A stretch of DNA of 64,000 nucleotides from contig NZ_JACHVC010000012.1 in the NCBI RefSeq assembly GCF_014230145.1, positions 811,001 through 875,000 on the forward strand, written 5' to 3'. The notes under the pieces are model-generated. The model searched no databases, was not told where the DNA came from, and saw only the letters and a list, made by a program, of their open reading frames with translations. Origin of the DNA: Pelagicoccus albus. Its GTDB lineage: Bacteria; Verrucomicrobiota; Verrucomicrobiia; Opitutales; Opitutaceae. Positions 35,753 to 44,222 of the stretch are shown here, piece by piece. The translations under genes and the position numbers were made by a program. The stretch's first letter is position 1. Each line of letters starts with the position of its first letter.

Positions 35753-37045
35753 ATGGCAAACCTCATAGTACACGGCGGCAAACCCTTATCTGGAACGATC
35801 ACCCCATCGGGTAATAAAAACGCGGTCCTACCCATTCTGTGCGCGACTCTGCTAACCGATGAACCGGTCACCCTGCGGAACGTGCCAGCGATCACCGATA
35901 TCGAGAAATTGGTCGGATTCTTCCGGGAATTGGGCTCGCTCATCGACTGGGATCGCGAAGCGAAGACCATGCGGCTCGACCATTCGGACTTGGGTTCAGA
36001 CTTCGATCCTCAAACCTTGCCCCAAGGCATGCGGTCAGCCGTTCTGCTCTTTGCTCCTCTGCTGCAGCGGTTTAAGGAGATCCATCTCGACTCCAACCCC
36101 AAGGGCTGCGCCCTCGGTATTCGCGAACTGGATCCTCACCTCGAAATCCTCACCTGCCTGGGAGCCAAAGTTGACCACAATGGCGAACTGAAGCTGAGCA
36201 TCGAAGATACCTTCAAGTCAGCCTCACATTGGGCAGACTACATGTCGGTAACCACTACCGAAACTTTCGTCATGGCCGCGGCAACTGGGAGCGGAGTTTC
36301 CACGCTAACCAACGCCGCCAGCGAGCCCCACGTGCAGGATCTCTGTCGTTTTCTGCAGAGTATGGGGGCGAAAATCGATGGGATCGGGACCAGCGTCATC
36401 ACAGTCACCGGAGTAGAAAAACTTCAAGGAACCGACGCGACCATCTCCTCCGACCACCACGAGGTGGCCACTTTCCTCGCTCTCGGAGCAATCACGGGAG
36501 GGCATGTCAAAATCAGCGACTCCGTTCCGCAGCATTTCGACCTGATCAACCGCAGTTTCGCGAAACTTGGAGTAAACATAAGCTACGAAGGGGACATAGC
36601 GGTGTGCGAGGCCAACCAAAGCCTCAAAGTTCAACAACCTTTCACCTCTAATCTACTGCCAAAAATCGAAGCCGCACCATGGCCGTATTTCCCGGTGGAT
36701 CTCCTCCCCCCCATGGTTGCCCTCGCCACTAAAGCTGATGGGGTAATGCACTTCTGGAACAAGGTCTACGAAGGGGGTTTCGCTTGGCTTCCCGAATTGG
36801 TGAAATTTGGAGCTCACGCCGTGGTGAGTGACCCACATCGAATCATCGTTTTTGGCCAAAGACCGATGAGACCGGCCATCGTAGAGGCTCCTTACATCAT
36901 CCGAGCCGCCGTAGCGCTATACATGACCGCCGCAAGTATCGAGGGGCGAAGCATTGTGAAGAACGCTGACCCAATCCGACGAGCACACCCGCAATTCGCG
37001 GAAAATCTCCGCAAACTCGGAGCGGAAATCGAATGGGACGGCTAA
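35753..37045 (+). CDS. murA: UDP-N-acetylglucosamine 1-carboxyvinyltransferase, divergent MurA
   Basis: The 430-residue EPSP-synthase-fold enzyme commits UDP-GlcNAc to peptidoglycan by adding enolpyruvate. Lys22/Asn23 (GNKNAVLPI) keep the E. coli numbering. Catalytic Cys is C119 in 'PKGCALGIRELDPHL' with the matching Arg five residues on. 'DLLPPMVAL' supplies the active-site Asp, and Arg residues in 'IIRAAVAL' and 'PIRRAH' match the late arginines. The usual 'E-N-R-F' segment is YEGGFAW, so one arginine (E. coli R331) is Gly. This is MurA or a close paralogue. With Cys rather than Asp it should be fosfomycin-sensitive by family rule. Divergent from panB. Confidence 0.85.
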   Translation: MANLIVHGGKPLSGTITPSGNKNAVLPILCATLLTDEPVTLRNVPAITDIEKLVGFFRELGSLIDWDREAKTMRLDHSDLGSDFDPQTLPQGMRSAVLLFAPLLQRFKEIHLDSNPKGCALGIRELDPHLEILTCLGAKVDHNGELKLSIEDTFKSASHWADYMSVTTTETFVMAAATGSGVSTLTNAASEPHVQDLCRFLQSMGAKIDGIGTSVITVTGVEKLQGTDATISSDHHEVATFLALGAITGGHVKISDSVPQHFDLINRSFAKLGVNISYEGDIAVCEANQSLKVQQPFTSNLLPKIEAAPWPYFPVDLLPPMVALATKADGVMHFWNKVYEGGFAWLPELVKFGAHAVVSDPHRIIVFGQRPMRPAIVEAPYIIRAAVALYMTAASIEGRSIVKNADPIRRAHPQFAENLRKLGAEIEWDG

Positions 37046-37058
37046 GAATAGAGCCACA

Positions 37059-37811
37059 CTAAGCCACTACCCGTGAGCTCAAGCTGGATCTAACCCTTTC
37101 GGCGAAGGTTCGCAAGATTGAGTCTTTTCGCTCACACTGACAGCTCTCGATCAATGTCCAATACTCTTCGGGCACGTGGTCGATCAATCCCTTCTGTTGG
37201 AACGCTTTCCAGAGGAATCTCAGGTCTCCACCGTTCATCTCTGGGTGAAATTGCACGCCCGTAAGAAGCCCTTGATAAGAGAAAGCCTGCACCGGCGTGT
37301 GGGTGGTCGAAGCGAGAATTTCACTGCCAGGCGGCACTGTGAAAACAGCGTCGCTGTGAGTTTCTATGGAACGAAAAGAGTCACCGCCTAAGCCCTCTAG
37401 CAACGGATTGCTCCGGCCGGCTTTTGTGAGGCGGATACTGGGTGCTCCGAGCTCGATTCCACTCGGATGCTTCCCCACTCTGGCGCCAAGCGCTCTTCCC
37501 AGCAATTGAGCGCCATAACAGATGCCCAAGAATGGGATCTTGTTGTTTTTGCAAATCGCAATCAGGTCGAGCAGCTGGTCATTGAAAACAGTGTCTTCCC
37601 AAGCGGAAGCCTCCGAACCACCCAAAATGACTCCGTTCGCCTTCGATGCGCGACGGCAAAGCTCTGGATCTCGGGCAGTCGTGTACTCGCAAACCAAGTT
37701 TTCGGTCTCTCGGAGACAGGCCTCGAAACACGACTTGGAACTCCAAAGCGTATCGCCATCTTCACTTTTGAGAGTAAGATCAAGCGGGTCGACTATCAGG
37801 AGCTTTGGCAT
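37059..37811 (-). CDS. Class I glutamine amidotransferase-like protein
   Basis: A 250-residue stand-alone GATase1 domain. The nucleophile Cys98 lies in 'FLGICYGAQLLGRALG', and the catalytic His189 and Glu191 in 'GVQFHPEM'. All three residues of the triad are present, so hydrolysis of glutamine or a gamma-glutamyl compound is likely. The similarity is to the GMP-synthase-like group that often has no synthase partner. No such partner is encoded nearby. Cytosolic; substrate unknown. It converges on murA with 13 bp between stops. Confidence 0.82.
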   Translation of the reverse strand: MPKLLIVDPLDLTLKSEDGDTLWSSKSCFEACLRETENLVCEYTTARDPELCRRASKANGVILGGSEASAWEDTVFNDQLLDLIAICKNNKIPFLGICYGAQLLGRALGARVGKHPSGIELGAPSIRLTKAGRSNPLLEGLGGDSFRSIETHSDAVFTVPPGSEILASTTHTPVQAFSYQGLLTGVQFHPEMNGGDLRFLWKAFQQKGLIDHVPEEYWTLIESCQCERKDSILRTFAERVRSSLSSRVVA

Positions 37812-37958
37812 TTTGGTGGAGAAGATTAGGCGAGAAAGAGCCCGCCAGTTCGAGTTGGAAAGCCTCCACTAGGCACAACAAAAATGGAATTGCGAATTGA
37901 GCGGCCAGTAATCGTCCGCTTTCACAGACTTTTGAAGTCCCAACCACTCTCGGCCAGA

Positions 37959-38549
37959 TCACTCGACAAGAGCGAAAAGCCGGTCGCTATCTTCCCACAA
38001 AGTCACGTCGTTGGCCGCTAGGTGAACTTCGCGGTCCGAAGACTTGAGCTCCTTGAGCGGCCCATTGAGGGATGCCACGTACAACGAGCAGAGTGCACCT
38101 GTGGCACGGTTGCGGACACGCATGTGAACACCTTGCTGCCCCTCTAGGAAACAGTAACGAGCTCCCACAACCTCGTAAGCAGAGAGTAGACCATGCTTCA
38201 CATGCGGCGTAACCGAGAAGGCCAAATCCTTCAGCCCGTTTTGCACACCGTCAAAGCTACTCGTTTCCACATCGAATGGGTTTGCCCCATTATGCCGCAT
38301 CACGATCTCGCCCGCGACTTTTTGAGCAAACTGAGAGACATCGTAACGTCTGCCTATTTCGAAAGACGCAAGCATCACAAATACTGCTGCCGCTGCCACC
38401 GGCATCCATGGGCGCCACCAAGGCCGATCGTGGACTTCCTTCTCTTTCTTACCTTGGGCGAGAATAGAATCGACTGACGCAGCCGAGAGACATTCCGAGA
38501 GGAAACAATCGCGAATACACTGATCCAACTGTTCGTCGTTAGTACTCAT
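37959..38549 (-). CDS. Membrane protein encoded after an ECF sigma factor, putative anti-sigma factor
   Basis: The 196-residue protein has a cytoplasmic N-terminal segment (about 1-47, with a DQCIRDCFLSECLSAASVDSI helix), one TM helix (about 49-66) and an extracytoplasmic beta-rich domain ('YEVVGARYCFLEGQQGVHMRVRNRATG', 'CSLYVASL'). It lies 14 bp after the sigma gene, the standard place for an anti-sigma factor. The zinc-anti-sigma H-x3-C-x2-C motif is not seen, so it is not a classic ZAS protein. The external CxLY part resembles anti-sigma proteins of the RsgI/DUF3379-like sort only loosely. Confidence 0.6.
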   Translation of the reverse strand: MSTNDEQLDQCIRDCFLSECLSAASVDSILAQGKKEKEVHDRPWWRPWMPVAAAAVFVMLASFEIGRRYDVSQFAQKVAGEIVMRHNGANPFDVETSSFDGVQNGLKDLAFSVTPHVKHGLLSAYEVVGARYCFLEGQQGVHMRVRNRATGALCSLYVASLNGPLKELKSSDREVHLAANDVTLWEDSDRLFALVE

Positions 38550-38563
38550 CGCTTAACAAAGAC

Positions 38564-39097
38564 CTACTTTTTAGCGTCACGAAACTCTCCACCAAACGCT
38601 TTGGCCAACTTCTGGCGGGCACGGTGGATGTGACTGAGAATGGTGCCCCTTGGCGCACCCGTCTGTTCTGATATTTCCGTCGCGGTAAACCCTTCCACTA
38701 CATTTAGATAAATAGCCTCTCTCTCCTCAGGGCGAAGATTCTTCAAAACGATTTCCATATCCATGGAGACCCCATTACTCTCGCCTTTACCTGGCTCCGG
38801 AGATTTTTCGAGCGGCTCAAATTGTACAATCTTGTCGCGGCGCTTAATGTCGTAGAACAAATTTCGAATCGTTCTGAAAAGAACTGGAGTACCCTCGACT
38901 CTCCCATAGGCCCTCTGGAGCTTGAGCCACGCCTGCTGGACAAGGTCCTCAGCATCTTGGTGGTGGCGTGCGATAGACAGAGCATAGCGGTATCCCGCCT
39001 GCACTAGCTCGTTCTCTGTCAGTGAATTACGAGCGGTGTTGGAATTACTCATCGTGACGTTGGATGTGTCGGAAAAACTGGCAAGTTGGGCACTCAT
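38564..39097 (-). CDS. ECF-type RNA polymerase sigma factor
   Basis: A 177-residue sigma70-family factor. Region 2 is at about 35-85 ('YALSIARHHQDAEDLVQQAWLKLQRAYGR', with 'FRTIRNLFYDIKRRD'), and region 4 at about 115-165 ('LRPEEREAIYLNVVEGFTATEISEQTGAPRGTILSHIHRARQKL') supplies the -35-binding helix-turn-helix. No region 3. Two ATG starts exist (39097 and 39052); neither has a Shine-Dalgarno site, and both precede region 2. Co-transcribed with the putative anti-sigma protein. The target regulon is unknown. Confidence 0.92.
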   Translation of the reverse strand: MSAQLASFSDTSNVTMSNSNTARNSLTENELVQAGYRYALSIARHHQDAEDLVQQAWLKLQRAYGRVEGTPVLFRTIRNLFYDIKRRDKIVQFEPLEKSPEPGKGESNGVSMDMEIVLKNLRPEEREAIYLNVVEGFTATEISEQTGAPRGTILSHIHRARQKLAKAFGGEFRDAKK

Positions 39098-39308
39098 GAT
39101 GGAACAATGTTCTTTCGGTTGTCGAGCGACTAGTTTAGTGAATGACGCCTACAAAGCCCGCCGCCCCGCCAATGAAACGCCTATTTCATGCGGCTGATTG
39201 CCAAAAAACGTGCAGCCAACTGCAGCTTAATCCTGAAAATCCAGTTTTTCTCCTCATTGGATCTAGAAGCTTTGAACGGCGCCGATAGAATACCTTTCCC
39301 ACATTCAC

Positions 39309-40151
39309 ATGGCAACCACACCAGACGAAGCCAGTTTTGAAGAAACCATCAAAAGCGTCGGAGATCTCCACGGCAACATGGCCGTGCTCTCTAAACTAGA
39401 CGCTATCTTGAAGGATCTGAATACTGACATCTCGGAACCTGAAAAATTGATTCAGTCGGACGGGGCGATTTCGGGTACCATCGTACAACTAGCCAATAGT
39501 CCGCTCTACGGCTTTAACGATAAAAGCGAAAACATTGCCACAGCTCTCCAGAAGGTTGGCTACAACCAAGCTCTTAAACTCGTAGGTCTTGCGCTTTCCA
39601 AACAGGTTTTCATGAAGGACCTAGAGTCCTACGGTATCTCAGCGGACGCGTACTGGCGCTACAGCTACTTTACCGCGATCTTCATGGAGCGGCAGGCCAA
39701 AAACCTGGGGATGGATAGCGATGCGGCTTACCTCCTAGGATTGCTACACAGCATTGGCCGTGTCGTAGTCGACCAGATTCTGCATACCAGGCAGGTCGAA
39801 GTATTCTGGGATCGGTTTATTCCCGAGGTAGAATGGGAGCTTATGATGATCGGTTTCACCAACCAGAAGGCGGGGGCGATTCTGCTTAAACTTTGGGACT
39901 TTCCGCCCGAGCTGGTGGATCGGGTAGAAAAACAAGATAGCGGCTCGAAAGACTTTCAGATCATGCTACTCGACTATGGTCGAAAACTCGCGGTCCACTT
40001 GGTCGACCCACCAAGACTGAGAGCTCTCTGTCGGGATGGAGCCCACTCCGTACGTGACAAACTGCGGATGAGCACAACCGAAATGATCAAAGAAGTAAGC
40101 GAAATCGAGGCTTACGTCGAAGAGGTGTATTCAAGCCTGAAGGACTGCTAA
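39309..40151 (+). CDS. HDOD-domain signalling protein
   Basis: A 280-residue protein whose HDOD domain (about 20-215) includes 'KLIQSDGAISGTIVQLANSPLYGF', 'ATALQKVGYNQALKLVGLAL' and 'AYLLGLLHSIGRVVVDQIL'. HDOD domains keep an HD-like helical fold but lack full phosphohydrolase residues and usually scaffold output in two-component and c-di-GMP networks. It is one base apart from the receiver-kinase that follows, so they form an operon and probably a pathway. No membrane segment. Confidence 0.88.
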   Translation: MATTPDEASFEETIKSVGDLHGNMAVLSKLDAILKDLNTDISEPEKLIQSDGAISGTIVQLANSPLYGFNDKSENIATALQKVGYNQALKLVGLALSKQVFMKDLESYGISADAYWRYSYFTAIFMERQAKNLGMDSDAAYLLGLLHSIGRVVVDQILHTRQVEVFWDRFIPEVEWELMMIGFTNQKAGAILLKLWDFPPELVDRVEKQDSGSKDFQIMLLDYGRKLAVHLVDPPRLRALCRDGAHSVRDKLRMSTTEMIKEVSEIEAYVEEVYSSLKDC

Positions 40152-40152
40152 G

Positions 40153-41283
40153 ATGAGCGAGAAAGTACAAAACAAAGGCGTATTTAAGATCTTCATACTG
40201 GATGATAGCGCATCCACTCGGAACATTGCGAAGTATAGCCTCGAAGAGCATCTACCCTGTTCCGTATTTCTATTCTCCCAAGTGGGAGAGCTCGAGTCCA
40301 AGGTCGCTGAGCTCGTACCTGACCTGATCTTGCTTGAGGACAACGACAATAGCGACGCCGGCGTTTCAACCTGCGAAAAGCTGAAGAGTGCCAAGATCAC
40401 TAAGCATGTACCTGTCTTCTTCTTGTCGGGGAAAAAAGATCCCACCCAGCGCGTAGCCGCGTTAAAAGCGGGAGGTGTCGACTTTCTCATCAAGCCATTC
40501 TACCCAGAGGAACTTGTAACCAGAATTAGGATGCACATCCTGATGCATCGCTTGCGCTTAGAAAATGCCGCTCAAATCGCAGAGCAGAAGGCCCTTCTTC
40601 GCGTGCTCTGCCACGATTTGGTCAACCCAATCTTCGCAGCTCACAGCCTCCTCGACCTCAAGCTCAGCTTGAATAAACCGGTTACGAGGGAGGTTCTGGA
40701 AAGCGTGGTAAGCTGCTGCCAAAGCGCGTTGGATATCGTGACTCACGTTCGCGAAGAGCACACGCTCGTCAAAACCAACAAACAATTCAAATCAGAAACG
40801 GTCCAGCTCCAAGACGCTTTCGACGAATCCCGACGTATTCTCGGGGAACGAATCAAAGACAAAAACCTCGAACTTATCACCGAATGCGATCCAGAGCTAT
40901 CGGTGAATATCAAGCGCGTCGTATTGGTTCACAACATACTCAACAATCTGCTGACCAATGCCATCAAGTTCTCCAACGCAGGAAACAAGATCGAAATGAC
41001 GGCCCAACGGCTACCCGGATCTGAAGACAGCTTCTGCGTCGTGAAAGTGCGCGACTACGGGATCGGCATGCCTCCGGAGATTCTCAAAAACGTCTTCCGC
41101 GACTCGAGCAAAACCTCACGGCAGGGAACTTCCAACGAGGCAGGCACCGGGTTCGGCATGCCCTTGGTCAAACGCTACGTGGAGAAGAGCGGCGGAGCCA
41201 TCAAGATATCCTCCACCGAATCTGGCGAGGGTGTAAGTCCGGACGAACAGGGAACGACGGTTGAGCTGACTTTCCCTCTTTGA
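40153..41283 (+). CDS. Cytosolic receiver-histidine kinase with altered receiver acceptor site
   Basis: A 376-residue protein. The receiver spans about 12-130 with acidic pair D17/D18 and K114. At the acceptor position the usual 'DLILLD' reads 'PDLILLE' (E62), with D63 next to it. A short helix leads to HisKA (H154 in 'LCHDLVNPI') and a HATPase domain with 'NNLLTNAIKF', 'DYGIGM' and 'GTGFGMPLV'. Kinase residues look intact. The Glu suggests a constitutively 'on' or non-phosphorylatable receiver, unless D63 takes over. No TM helix, so input is cytosolic or via the HDOD neighbour. The only other gene in the unit is the HDOD gene. Confidence 0.85.
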   Translation: MSEKVQNKGVFKIFILDDSASTRNIAKYSLEEHLPCSVFLFSQVGELESKVAELVPDLILLEDNDNSDAGVSTCEKLKSAKITKHVPVFFLSGKKDPTQRVAALKAGGVDFLIKPFYPEELVTRIRMHILMHRLRLENAAQIAEQKALLRVLCHDLVNPIFAAHSLLDLKLSLNKPVTREVLESVVSCCQSALDIVTHVREEHTLVKTNKQFKSETVQLQDAFDESRRILGERIKDKNLELITECDPELSVNIKRVVLVHNILNNLLTNAIKFSNAGNKIEMTAQRLPGSEDSFCVVKVRDYGIGMPPEILKNVFRDSSKTSRQGTSNEAGTGFGMPLVKRYVEKSGGAIKISSTESGEGVSPDEQGTTVELTFPL

Positions 41284-41312
41284 AGGCGGATGACACAGCG
41301 GCTGGTTAACCC

Positions 41313-41927
41313 CTAGCCCAGGCGCAACGAGCGGTGCTTTTCCGCCTTCCAGATTTCCAAAAGCGAAGTGTAGTCCTCATCTCGCGACTTGGTAACGATC
41401 ACGTAATCGAACTCCGGCCATAGATCCACTTCGCGAGTCGCAGTCTGTACTCGACGCTCGATCTCCTCTTCGTCGTCCTGCCCTCGGGCACGGAGTCTTT
41501 CGCGAACTACTTCCAAGTCTGGCGGCAAAATAAAGATGGTCACCAATCGTTTGCAAAGATGCTTATCCTCTTCCGCTGCAGCGCGAATATTTTCCACGCC
41601 TTGTACATCCACATTCATGACAAGGTCGATATGCTGATCGAGCTTATCCTGTATCACGCTTTTCAATACTCCGTATCGATTGGCGTGCACTTTGGCCCAC
41701 TCTAAAAATGCCCCCGTATTGATGGCGCGATCAAACTGATCATCGGTCAGAAAATGGTAGTCTACCCCGTCCTTCTCACCTTCACGGGGCTGCCGGGTTG
41801 TACAAGTAACTACGCGCTCGACGTGCCCCAACTCCTCCACCATCCGTTCGCATAGCGTGGTCTTTCCGCTGCCGGCAGGACCGGCAATTACCAAAAGAAG
41901 AGAGACGTCATCTTTGGGAAGGTTCAT
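41313..41927 (-). CDS. gmk: Guanylate kinase
   Basis: A 204-residue essential nucleotide kinase turning GMP into GDP. P-loop GPAGSGKT at 16-23, 'TCTTRQPREGEKDGVDYHFL' (GMP-binding with R-Q-P-R-E-G-E) and 'GAFLEWAKVHANRYGV' follow. 'VDVQGVENIR', 'FILPPDLEVVRERLRARG' and 'DYVIV' complete the fold. It is the last gene after miaB and an unnamed membrane protein, 4 bp from the latter. RpoZ, often adjacent, is absent. Confidence 0.95.
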   Translation of the reverse strand: MNLPKDDVSLLLVIAGPAGSGKTTLCERMVEELGHVERVVTCTTRQPREGEKDGVDYHFLTDDQFDRAINTGAFLEWAKVHANRYGVLKSVIQDKLDQHIDLVMNVDVQGVENIRAAAEEDKHLCKRLVTIFILPPDLEVVRERLRARGQDDEEEIERRVQTATREVDLWPEFDYVIVTKSRDEDYTSLLEIWKAEKHRSLRLG

Positions 41928-41931
41928 GGAG

Positions 41932-42477
41932 CTAAAACGTAAATGCGATCAGGCAAAGAATCAGACCATAAACAGCAATCCCGCCTGATACGTTTTTGGC
42001 CTTAGATTCCTTCGAAAATAGCCAAGTGAAGAAATCTCGAACCCGGTACGGGGCATAGGCAAAATACAGGGAAAGCGCGATACCGATATAGACCGGCGTT
42101 ACGAGGAGCAATCGAAGCGGTTCGTCATACCTCATCCAAGCGCTTTCCAGCAATGCGTCGGCAAAAAACAAATACAAGATAGACGATGCCCTGACTGAGA
42201 GGAAATCTGCAGCATATTTAAAGCTGAGCACGCCAAGTAAGCCAAATCCTACCAAGATGAACTGCTTGTAGTCGCCGTAATCGGTGGGGCCCAAATTCCA
42301 GACTTTCCAAGCCGTCCAAACCATCGCGACAATCATCAACACCTTGCCAGCCTGTTCCGAACGGGGAAATCCGCGAGCGAGCGCCGACGCGGAGCTGTAT
42401 TTCATTAGGACACTGCCGCCAAAGGCGAGCAGCATGAGCCCGAATAGAAGGGTCGAAAGAGTGAGGCTTAGTTCCAC
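41932..42477 (-). CDS. Unknown membrane protein between miaB and gmk
   Basis: A 181-residue protein with about five predicted TM helices (about 6-27, 44-61, 72-90, 95-110, 124-142) and a final hydrophobic helix. Short polar loops; a charged stretch FSKESKAKN near 155. No motif or family recognised. It sits 4 bp before gmk and 19 bp after miaB in one transcription unit, but neither neighbour suggests a role. Confidence 0.7.
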   Translation of the reverse strand: MELSLTLSTLLFGLMLLAFGGSVLMKYSSASALARGFPRSEQAGKVLMIVAMVWTAWKVWNLGPTDYGDYKQFILVGFGLLGVLSFKYAADFLSVRASSILYLFFADALLESAWMRYDEPLRLLLVTPVYIGIALSLYFAYAPYRVRDFFTWLFSKESKAKNVSGGIAVYGLILCLIAFTF

Positions 42478-42496
42478 GGTGCGTTCGAAGAAAGGA

Positions 42497-43858
42497 TTAG
42501 GCGTCTACTCCCGCAAGCACCAAGTCGCCATAGACGGTGCTGGCCGTAGCTCGGTTGATCTTCAAGTCGACCAGTTGACCCTTCAGGCGCTCGCTGCCAT
42601 CGAAAATCGCATTCCGATAACCTCGTGTCTTGCCAACCAGTTTATCGCCCTTTTTGGCAGGACCTTCGACCAATACCTGCTCCGTCGTCCCCACTAGGCT
42701 CTCATTGCGGGCTAGTGAACTCTTGTGTAGCATATCGAGCAGGACTTGATTTCGACGCTCCTTCTCCTCTTGAGGAATCTGGTCGGGCATCGTTTCCGCA
42801 GGTGTTCCGGTTCGGATACTGTACTTGAAGATGTAAGCCATGTCGTAGGCAATTTCATCGAAGAAGGCCGCCGATTCGGCGAAGTCCGCTTCCGTCTCGC
42901 CTGGGAAACCAACAATGATGTCGGTTGAAAAATACATGCTCGGCACCACCGCCCGCAGGGAATCCACGATCTCACGGTAACGCTCTTTCGTGTAAGGCCT
43001 ATTCATAGCCCGCAGCGTCTTGTTACAGCCCGCTTGCAAGGGCAGGTGGACGTACTCGCACAACTTGGAAAGATCCCGATAGGCTTCCACCAAATCTTGC
43101 TTGAATCCACGCGGATGAGGTGAAGTGAAACGGATGCGCTCGATCCCCTTCACGTCTTGGATGCGCTCCAACAGCTGGACGAAGGGGGACTTGCCACCCA
43201 CCACCGGAAAATCACGACGGCCGTAGCTGGTCACGATCTGACCGAGCAAAGTGATCTCCTTTACACCACTTTCCGCCAAACCAGTCACTTCATCGACAAT
43301 CTCTTCGATGGGACGGGCCCGTTCGCGGCCACGGGTCTTGGGCACGATGCAGAAGGCACAATTCATGTTGCAGCCCTGCATGATGGAGACAAAGGCGCTC
43401 ACCTGACCCGCTTTGCCGATGTGGTCGCGAATCGTGTTTTGCGAACCCGCTTCCTCTGCAAGGTCCACAATCGAGCTTGGACGTGGGCCTTGTCCATTCA
43501 TGCTCTGGATCAAGTTGTCCAAATGGTCCGGCACGCGGTGAAATTTCTGCGTCCCCACCACCAAATCGAGATCCGGCAAACGATCGACCAATGAGGATCC
43601 GTGGTTTTGAGCCATGCAACCCATCACCCCGAGGACGAAATTGGGATTTTCGACCTTACGCTTCTTCAAGTAGCCAGCCTTGCCTATCGCCTTTTGCTCC
43701 GCTTGGTCGCGCACGCTGCAAGTGTTGAGCAACACGACGTCCGCATCGTGTTCAGTATCAACGATGCTGTACCCGCGATCGCGCAAGGACGAGGCGACTT
43801 GCTCGCTGTCCCGTTCGTTCATCTGGCAGCCGTAGGTCTTGATGTATACGCGATTCAT
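42497..43858 (-). CDS. miaB: tRNA-2-methylthio-N6-dimethylallyladenosine synthase
   Basis: A 453-residue radical-SAM methylthiotransferase that adds a 2-methylthio group to i6A37 of tRNAs reading UNN codons. The N-terminal MTTase domain has 'YIKTYGCQMNERDSEQ' (C11), 'LLNTCSVRDQAEQKA' and 'VMGCMAQ', ligands of the auxiliary cluster. The radical-SAM CxxxCxxC is in 'QGCNMNCAFCIVPKTRG'. A C-terminal TRAM domain is at about 385-453. Y-G-C-Q-M-N-E distinguishes MiaB from RimO and MtaB. ATG at 43858 is the family N terminus; earlier frame codons are not coding-like. Its modification complements the cmoA/cmoB pathway of the next block. Confidence 0.95.
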   Translation of the reverse strand: MNRVYIKTYGCQMNERDSEQVASSLRDRGYSIVDTEHDADVVLLNTCSVRDQAEQKAIGKAGYLKKRKVENPNFVLGVMGCMAQNHGSSLVDRLPDLDLVVGTQKFHRVPDHLDNLIQSMNGQGPRPSSIVDLAEEAGSQNTIRDHIGKAGQVSAFVSIMQGCNMNCAFCIVPKTRGRERARPIEEIVDEVTGLAESGVKEITLLGQIVTSYGRRDFPVVGGKSPFVQLLERIQDVKGIERIRFTSPHPRGFKQDLVEAYRDLSKLCEYVHLPLQAGCNKTLRAMNRPYTKERYREIVDSLRAVVPSMYFSTDIIVGFPGETEADFAESAAFFDEIAYDMAYIFKYSIRTGTPAETMPDQIPQEEKERRNQVLLDMLHKSSLARNESLVGTTEQVLVEGPAKKGDKLVGKTRGYRNAIFDGSERLKGQLVDLKINRATASTVYGDLVLAGVDA

Positions 43859-43962
43859 GGTGAAAAAGAACCAAGACGCCATAGAGGCCCGACGCCTTAG
43901 GTCAATCCTAGAGAGACCGGCCAACAGACTCTAGGTTCACGACTACGACCGGAACTATTCGG

Positions 43963-44121
43963 CTATTCTTGCGAGACGGGCGGTTTGTACGGCTCCGAAC
44001 GGGGCGGCTTTCCCTGGTTTGCATTGATCACCTGCTGCACCGCGAAAGCGATGCCACTCGCCAGCAAGACGCTGCCCAAAACCATAGCGACCACCAACTT
44101 ACCGTTCTTCTTGTTAGCCAT
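43963..44121 (-). CDS. Small single-TM protein, hypothetical
   Basis: A 52-residue frame from ATG 44121. It has a basic start (MANKKNGK), one hydrophobic helix (about 9-29), and a Pro-rich polar tail (GKPPRSEPYKPPVSQE). It lies 104 bp upstream of miaB and downstream of the TPR gene on the same strand. Composition suggests a small membrane protein, but no homology is recognised and chance cannot be ruled out. Confidence 0.45.
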   Translation of the reverse strand: MANKKNGKLVVAMVLGSVLLASGIAFAVQQVINANQGKPPRSEPYKPPVSQE

Positions 44122-44222
44122 AAAGCAGGGATTCAGGGGACGGACGCACCTAAGACAATCGAAATCCGCCCCGGCGCTAGACAAGCGTGCGCTGAATCGG
44201 GGCAGGAAGACATCGACTCGCT

